Shown here piece after piece: positions 60,533 to 64,000 of a stretch of DNA of 64,000 nucleotides (its first letter is position 1; each line of letters begins with the position of its first letter). The stretch is from positions 201,791-265,790 of the forward strand of contig JAEZJG010000022.1 in assembly GCA_023415795.1 (NCBI GenBank). Reading direction: 5' to 3'. Origin of the DNA: Bacillota bacterium (GTDB lineage: Bacteria; Bacillota; Clostridia; Christensenellales; SZUA-584). Made by a program: the position numbers and the translations under genes. The notes beneath the pieces are model-generated. The model was not told where the DNA came from. It did no database searches and saw only the letters and a list, made by a program, of their open reading frames with translations.

Positions 60533-61356
60533 CGGTGCAGTGTGATATATGCCCGCAAGGCTGTGTACTGGAAGATGGGCAGACAGGCTTTTGCCGGGCA
60601 CGCAGCGCGAAGGCTGGCAAAGTGGTGTGCGATAACTATGGCCTTGTTACATCAATGGCGCTGGACCCCATCGAGAAGAAGCCGCTGCGGCGGTTTCATC
60701 CGGGAAGTATGATACTGTCGGTGGGAAGCTTCGGGTGCAACCTGCGCTGCGCGTTTTGCCAGAACCATGAGATATCCATGTGCAATCGGGAGCAGACGCA
60801 CACCGTTGCCGTATCGCCTCAGGAACTGGTGGAAAAGGCGTTGTCATTGAGGGATTCCGGTAACATTGGTATCGCGTATACCTACAACGAGCCGCTGATC
60901 GGTTACGAGTTCGTACGCGATTGCGCCATTCTTGCACGGCAAAACCGCTTGCATAATGTGCTGGTGACCAACGGCTACGTCAACGAAGAGCCATTGCGTG
61001 CGCTGCTGCCATACATCGATGCCATGAACATCGACCTCAAGGCATTTACGGAAGGGTTCTACCAAACGCTTCGCGGACACCTTGAGCCTGTCAAACGGAC
61101 CATCGCCATCGCGGCGGAGCAGTGTCATGTAGAGGTGACGACGCTGATCATCCCCGGACAAAATGACAGCCCGGACGAGATGAGTGCAATGACCGAATGG
61201 CTCGCAGGCATAAGCCCCGGCATACCGCTGCATATATCACGCTTCTTTCCTCACTTTCGAATGTCAGACGTCGGCGCGACGCCTATTGAAACTGTCTATG
61301 GTCTGGCTGATATTGCCCGAAAATATCTGAAACATGTTTTTACGGGGAATTGCTGA
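60529..61356 (+). CDS. AmmeMemoRadiSam system radical SAM enzyme
   Basis: A 275-residue radical SAM protein. The [4Fe-4S] motif is CNLRCAFC (Cys70, 74, 77). An extra Cys cluster occurs at the N-terminus (CDICPQGC, residues 5-12). The barrel continues with AYTYNEPLIGYEF and MNIDLKAFTEGFYQ, which resemble pyruvate formate-lyase activating enzymes. Reaction and substrate are unknown. Translationally coupled to the MEMO-AMMECR1 gene. Confidence 0.93.
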   Translation: MTVQCDICPQGCVLEDGQTGFCRARSAKAGKVVCDNYGLVTSMALDPIEKKPLRRFHPGSMILSVGSFGCNLRCAFCQNHEISMCNREQTHTVAVSPQELVEKALSLRDSGNIGIAYTYNEPLIGYEFVRDCAILARQNRLHNVLVTNGYVNEEPLRALLPYIDAMNIDLKAFTEGFYQTLRGHLEPVKRTIAIAAEQCHVEVTTLIIPGQNDSPDEMSAMTEWLAGISPGIPLHISRFFPHFRMSDVGATPIETVYGLADIARKYLKHVFTGNC

Positions 61357-61397
61357 AAATTCTATATCCATATCATTATGTATAATGCTATAAAATA

Positions 61398-61425
61398 TTG
61401 ATTCAAATTTCCTTTATGGTATAAT
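61398..61425 (+). promoter_or_regulatory. Promoter of the 61456 gene
   Basis: TTGATT (61398-61403), 16-bp spacer, TATAAT (61420-61425) with extended TGG. Confidence 0.65.
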
Positions 61426-61455
61426 AATACCTATCAATAAGATCGGGTGACATAT

Positions 61456-62625
61456 TTGGACGAAGCGGAATTAAAGCCGCTGGTTTCAGCGGTTCTGGCT
61501 TACCGCCAAGCGCAGATAACGCATGAAAAGATAACAGCGCAGCTGTTTGATGACAAGCTGGTTTTTAATTCGCCTTGTTTTACTAGTACGCTGCGGCTGG
61601 GCACGCTGCTTGCTGTGTCGGCGGCTGAATATCGCATTATTATCGTCACGAACCACGGTGACATTGAGTTGTCGATGCTGGGGCATCTCTATGAAGACTT
61701 TGCGCACAAGCTGCTTTGGGCTTTCAACGAAATGGTGTTTAAGCAGCTGCTGATGAGCGAAAAAGCGTATTTTGAAGCTTCAGGGCAGTATACATCGTCG
61801 GAGGGACAAACGAGCGCCGCTGTATTCCGCATCTGCGAAACCGCACTGGTGATATTGCCGCAGACACACATGTTGGTGCGTGTGCCATACTGCATGATCG
61901 CACAGATGAAGCGAGAACTATACCGCTTTGAGGTGACGGACAGGCGGGGGCGTATCTTCGTTCTGCAGAAGCTGGGGTGGAAAACGGAAAACTTTCTGCG
62001 CGAGTACGACAAGCGGATAGCTGAGCTGCGCAAGCAGACGCGGGAAAAGCTCTCACTAATCGCGCCGGCAGATGACGCGCTGGCCCAGCTGCTGATGGAG
62101 GGGATGATTGTGCCGGAGCAGGATGTTCGGGCGTTGTCATCCGTGTTTGCCGATGGGCTGCACAATCGCCTGCTGTCATCGCAGATCACGCAGGAATACT
62201 CGTATATCCGCATACTGTCCGAAGACATGGCTATCGGCATAAAGCGTGGCTTGATGGGAGCTCTGACAGGTGAGATTATCCATACGTTGACGCCGGTATT
62301 CGAAAAGAACCTTGTAATCATGGAGAGCTTGGGTGAGGGCGCAGCGGCAACATATCTCTTCCGCATGAGTGCAAAGGGGCAAACGTCGCGGGATGAATGG
62401 CGGCAGTGGTTGCTGAGCTTCAACGACAGCATGCTGGCGGTCAACTATCGTCGCGAACCCATATACCTATCGGAAGAGGCACTCGCGGCGGAGAAACACG
62501 AGCACTACCGAGGTGCGCTGCACCGCAGTGAAGGGCTGCGCCGTTTGCGTGAGCTATTTGTGGGGAGGGTATCCCACAGTGGCTTTGAGTCATGGAAGGA
62601 AAAGCTTGAAGCATATCTGTATTAA
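61456..62625 (+). CDS. Protein of unknown function upstream of two zinc-ribbon proteins
   Basis: A 389-residue soluble protein. The N-terminal third (about 40-110) has beta-strand-like alternation (LGTLLAVSAAEYRIIIVTNHG) resembling a PH-type fold; the middle is charged and helical; one weak hydrophobic patch near 265 (LMGALTGEIIHTL) is not a clear membrane helix. I recognise no family. TTG at 61456 is chosen for GGGTGA six bases upstream; a GTG at 61447 is the alternative. It is followed by the zinc-ribbon genes 12 and 30 bp away, so the three form an operon. Confidence 0.65.
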   Translation: MDEAELKPLVSAVLAYRQAQITHEKITAQLFDDKLVFNSPCFTSTLRLGTLLAVSAAEYRIIIVTNHGDIELSMLGHLYEDFAHKLLWAFNEMVFKQLLMSEKAYFEASGQYTSSEGQTSAAVFRICETALVILPQTHMLVRVPYCMIAQMKRELYRFEVTDRRGRIFVLQKLGWKTENFLREYDKRIAELRKQTREKLSLIAPADDALAQLLMEGMIVPEQDVRALSSVFADGLHNRLLSSQITQEYSYIRILSEDMAIGIKRGLMGALTGEIIHTLTPVFEKNLVIMESLGEGAAATYLFRMSAKGQTSRDEWRQWLLSFNDSMLAVNYRREPIYLSEEALAAEKHEHYRGALHRSEGLRRLRELFVGRVSHSGFESWKEKLEAYLY

Positions 62626-62637
62626 GGGAGGATAGGC

Positions 62638-62970
62638 ATGGCGGGATATAGTAAGTTGTGTATAGGGTGTGGCAATTTAATTGGTTATGATAGCATGTTC
62701 TGTCCCATCTGCGGACGTATGAGTCCGTTTTATGATGCGTGTCCGTCCTGCAATGCCGAGATAAAACGCGGCTGGCAGCGCTGCGTCTCCTGTGGACGCA
62801 TGCTCACCATCGCATGTCCGCATTGCGGCAAGCCCACCTTCGTGGGTGATAAATGTGATGTCTGCGGCGTTTCACTGACAGTGGTGTGCCCTAACAACCT
62901 GTGCCATGCGCCTCAGTTCTTTGAGAATACCAAATGCACCGCTTGCGGTAAGAAAATAAAGAAGAAATGA
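62638..62970 (+). CDS. Tandem zinc-ribbon protein
   Basis: A 110-residue protein made of about six CxxC knuckles (CIGCG, CPICG, CPSC, CVSCG, CPHCG, CDVCG, CTACG), likely folding as three or four zinc ribbons. Such proteins usually serve as adapters to membrane or nucleic-acid machines; no enzyme domain is present. Strong GGGAGG ribosome site. Confidence 0.8.
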   Translation: MAGYSKLCIGCGNLIGYDSMFCPICGRMSPFYDACPSCNAEIKRGWQRCVSCGRMLTIACPHCGKPTFVGDKCDVCGVSLTVVCPNNLCHAPQFFENTKCTACGKKIKKK

Positions 62971-62988
62971 TTCGGAGGGTCTATAATC

Positions 62989-63663
62989 ATGATGCAGGCA
63001 TTCACCAGAAATTATGAGGATAACAGCACAGATGCGGGATTCCAGTTTACGTTCTATTGCGATGTATGCCGTGACGGCTTTCGTACCTCGTTTATAGAGT
63101 CGCAGACGTACAAGAAAGGTAATCTTTTGAAGGGCCTTTCACGTGGCATCGGCGCGGCGACCAGCTTGTTTGGTGGGGGTGGTTTGTTGAGCGGTATTCA
63201 TCAGATGGCCAACGCGGGAGAGAATGTGCTGAGCGAACGGTTCGAGGGTATGTCGCCCGACTGGCACAAGGAGCATGAGAAGGCGTTTGCGGCGGCGCAG
63301 AACGAGGCGAAGCAGCACTTCCACCGCTGCAACAAGTGCCATCAGTGGGTGTGCGATTCGTGCTGGAATGATGAGGTGGGCCTGTGTGCAGAATGTGCGC
63401 CGCGCATGAACGTAGAAATTGCCGCGGCACGGGCCGATAAGATGAAGCGCGATATATGGGACAAAGCGGACGACACGCAGGTGTTTCAGGGTGAAATCGA
63501 GCAGAAGGCGACATTCTGCCCAAATTGCGGAAAGCCTGCCGGACAAAGCAAGTTTTGCACAAACTGTGGTTCCAGCCTTGCACTCAATATCTGTTCTCGT
63601 TGCGGTGCTGAAAATGATCAAAGCGTTAAGTTCTGTGGCGAGTGCGGCAATAAGCTGAAATAA
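62989..63663 (+). CDS. Zinc-ribbon protein with Gly-rich central segment
   Basis: A 224-residue protein. A first CDVC pair near residue 25 and a Gly-rich stretch (GIGAATSLFGGGGLLSGIHQM) precede a middle Cys cluster (CNKC, CDSC, CAEC) and two C-terminal zinc ribbons (CPNCG, CTNCG, CSRCG, CGECG). The Gly-rich part could be a membrane-interacting segment. Function unknown. Probably cotranscribed with the two genes upstream. Confidence 0.75.
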   Translation: MMQAFTRNYEDNSTDAGFQFTFYCDVCRDGFRTSFIESQTYKKGNLLKGLSRGIGAATSLFGGGGLLSGIHQMANAGENVLSERFEGMSPDWHKEHEKAFAAAQNEAKQHFHRCNKCHQWVCDSCWNDEVGLCAECAPRMNVEIAAARADKMKRDIWDKADDTQVFQGEIEQKATFCPNCGKPAGQSKFCTNCGSSLALNICSRCGAENDQSVKFCGECGNKLK

Positions 63664-63698
63664 TTTGTGATAATAATAGCATTCGATAAGGATTAAGA

Positions 63699-63760
63699 CA
63701 GTGGACACGCTGCCTCTACGCCACTACTCAAGGGACACGTCCCTTGAGAATTCCATAGGC
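63699..63760. repeat. Second copy of the dispersed palindromic repeat
   Basis: GTGGACACGCTGCCTCTACG then the palindrome CTCAAGGGA/TCCCTTGAG (63727-63748) and AATTCC. It is aligned with, and diverged from, the copy at 9629-9690. Confidence 0.65.
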
Positions 63761-63874
63761 AATAGTCTTTTTAATGCATAGTGCTTTGCTTCGTTACTAA
63801 GAATCTGAAACAAGTATCAGTTTATAAGTGATCCAGGAAAAAAATACATGACTAACAGAAAAAGCCGGGTTCGA

Positions 63875-63899
63875 TGAACTGCACCCCTAAAGTTAGACA
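63875..63899 (+). mobile_element. Left terminal inverted repeat of an IS3-type element
   Basis: TGAACTGCACCCCTAAAGTT then AGACA resembles the terminal repeats of IS3/IS150-like elements, and an orfA-like gene starts 61 bp inside. The exact edge is uncertain and the right end lies outside the window. Confidence 0.65.
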
Positions 63900-63935
63900 G
63901 TATGATATACTGAAAATAACTTTGGGGGTGTTTTA

Positions 63936-64000
63936 ATGCCAAAAGGAATTCTATTTAGTGGGGAATTTAAACAAAAAGTCGTAGAAGATATGCGAGCAAA
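63936..64000 (+). CDS. IS3-type transposase OrfA, cut by the window edge
   Basis: Only 21 codons are visible. The start MPKGILFSGEFKQKVVEDMR has the Lys-rich FS-x-EFK-x-KVV pattern of the OrfA helix-turn-helix protein. GGGGGTG lies seven bases upstream of the ATG. The rest of orfA and orfB are beyond 64000. Confidence 0.75.
   Translation, partial: MPKGILFSGEFKQKVVEDMRA

Overview
The window looks like a chromosomal segment of a spore-forming, probably motile, Gram-positive member of the Clostridia (Firmicutes). Evidence: spore genes (a YaaH-type LysM/GH18 protein, a CwlJ/SleB-type hydrolase beside a GerQ-like protein, a YtxC-like protein, a PdaA-like deacetylase), a T-box leader on thrS, DUF5685, a MazF without visible antitoxin, motAB with a sigma-28-like promoter, strong Shine-Dalgarno sites and several TTG/GTG starts. 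Most coding DNA is moderately GC-rich; one gene (1158-1613) and the intergenic region 31342-31662 are strikingly AT-rich. I do not assign a genus.

Layout. 1-1.1 kb: C39-like peptidase, then initiator and elongator tRNA-Met genes. 1.1-1.9 kb: AT-rich membrane gene and dispersed palindromic repeats. 2-5 kb: three overlapping genes for a split activase/DUF2229 system of the 2-hydroxyacyl-CoA dehydratase type. 5.2-9.6 kb: DUF5685 protein, DnaJ-domain protein, membrane proteins, YdcF-like protein. 9.6-15.3 kb: repeat cluster, Gfo/Idh/MocA oxidoreductase, VOC protein, DUF134 regulator, chemoreceptor. 15.3-27.3 kb, mostly minus strand: GNAT, thrS with T-box, motAB, DUF308 protein, YitT protein, mazF, amidohydrolase, ytxC, HAD and MBL hydrolases, spore LysM/GH18 protein. 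27.5-29 kb: CwlJ-type hydrolase and a GerQ-like protein carrying a long octapeptide repeat. 29.1-40.7 kb: a sugar regulon, with a LacI regulator fused to a solute-binding domain divergent from an operon for an ABC importer, mutarotase, FGGY kinase, two oxidoreductases and a GatZ/KbaZ protein. 40.9-45.5 kb: PdaA-like deacetylase, then mutY, msrAB, exoIII, a rubredoxin-like protein and an HD protein. 45.6-59.0 kb: acyl ligase, ACP, Sfp-type PPTase and a 2459-residue two-module NRPS ending in a reductase, followed at once by a 7TM histidine kinase and an HD-GYP response regulator. 59.1-61.4 kb: AmmeMemoRadiSam proteins. 61.4-63.7 kb: an unrecognised protein and two zinc-ribbon proteins. The window ends in the left end of an IS3-type element.

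The most notable unit is the 45.6-59 kb block. Its parts predict an N-acylated dipeptide aldehyde (or a cyclised derivative), made by an acyl-loading starter module and released reductively. The tight spacing to a sensor kinase and a c-di-GMP phosphodiesterase-type regulator suggests, but does not prove, that production and signalling are one circuit. Second is the sugar regulon, with two near-identical operator-like sites, one upstream of each divergent promoter, and an unusual two-sensor regulator. Third is the CwlJ/GerQ-like pair, where the GerQ-like domain is preceded by about 20 near-identical short repeats.
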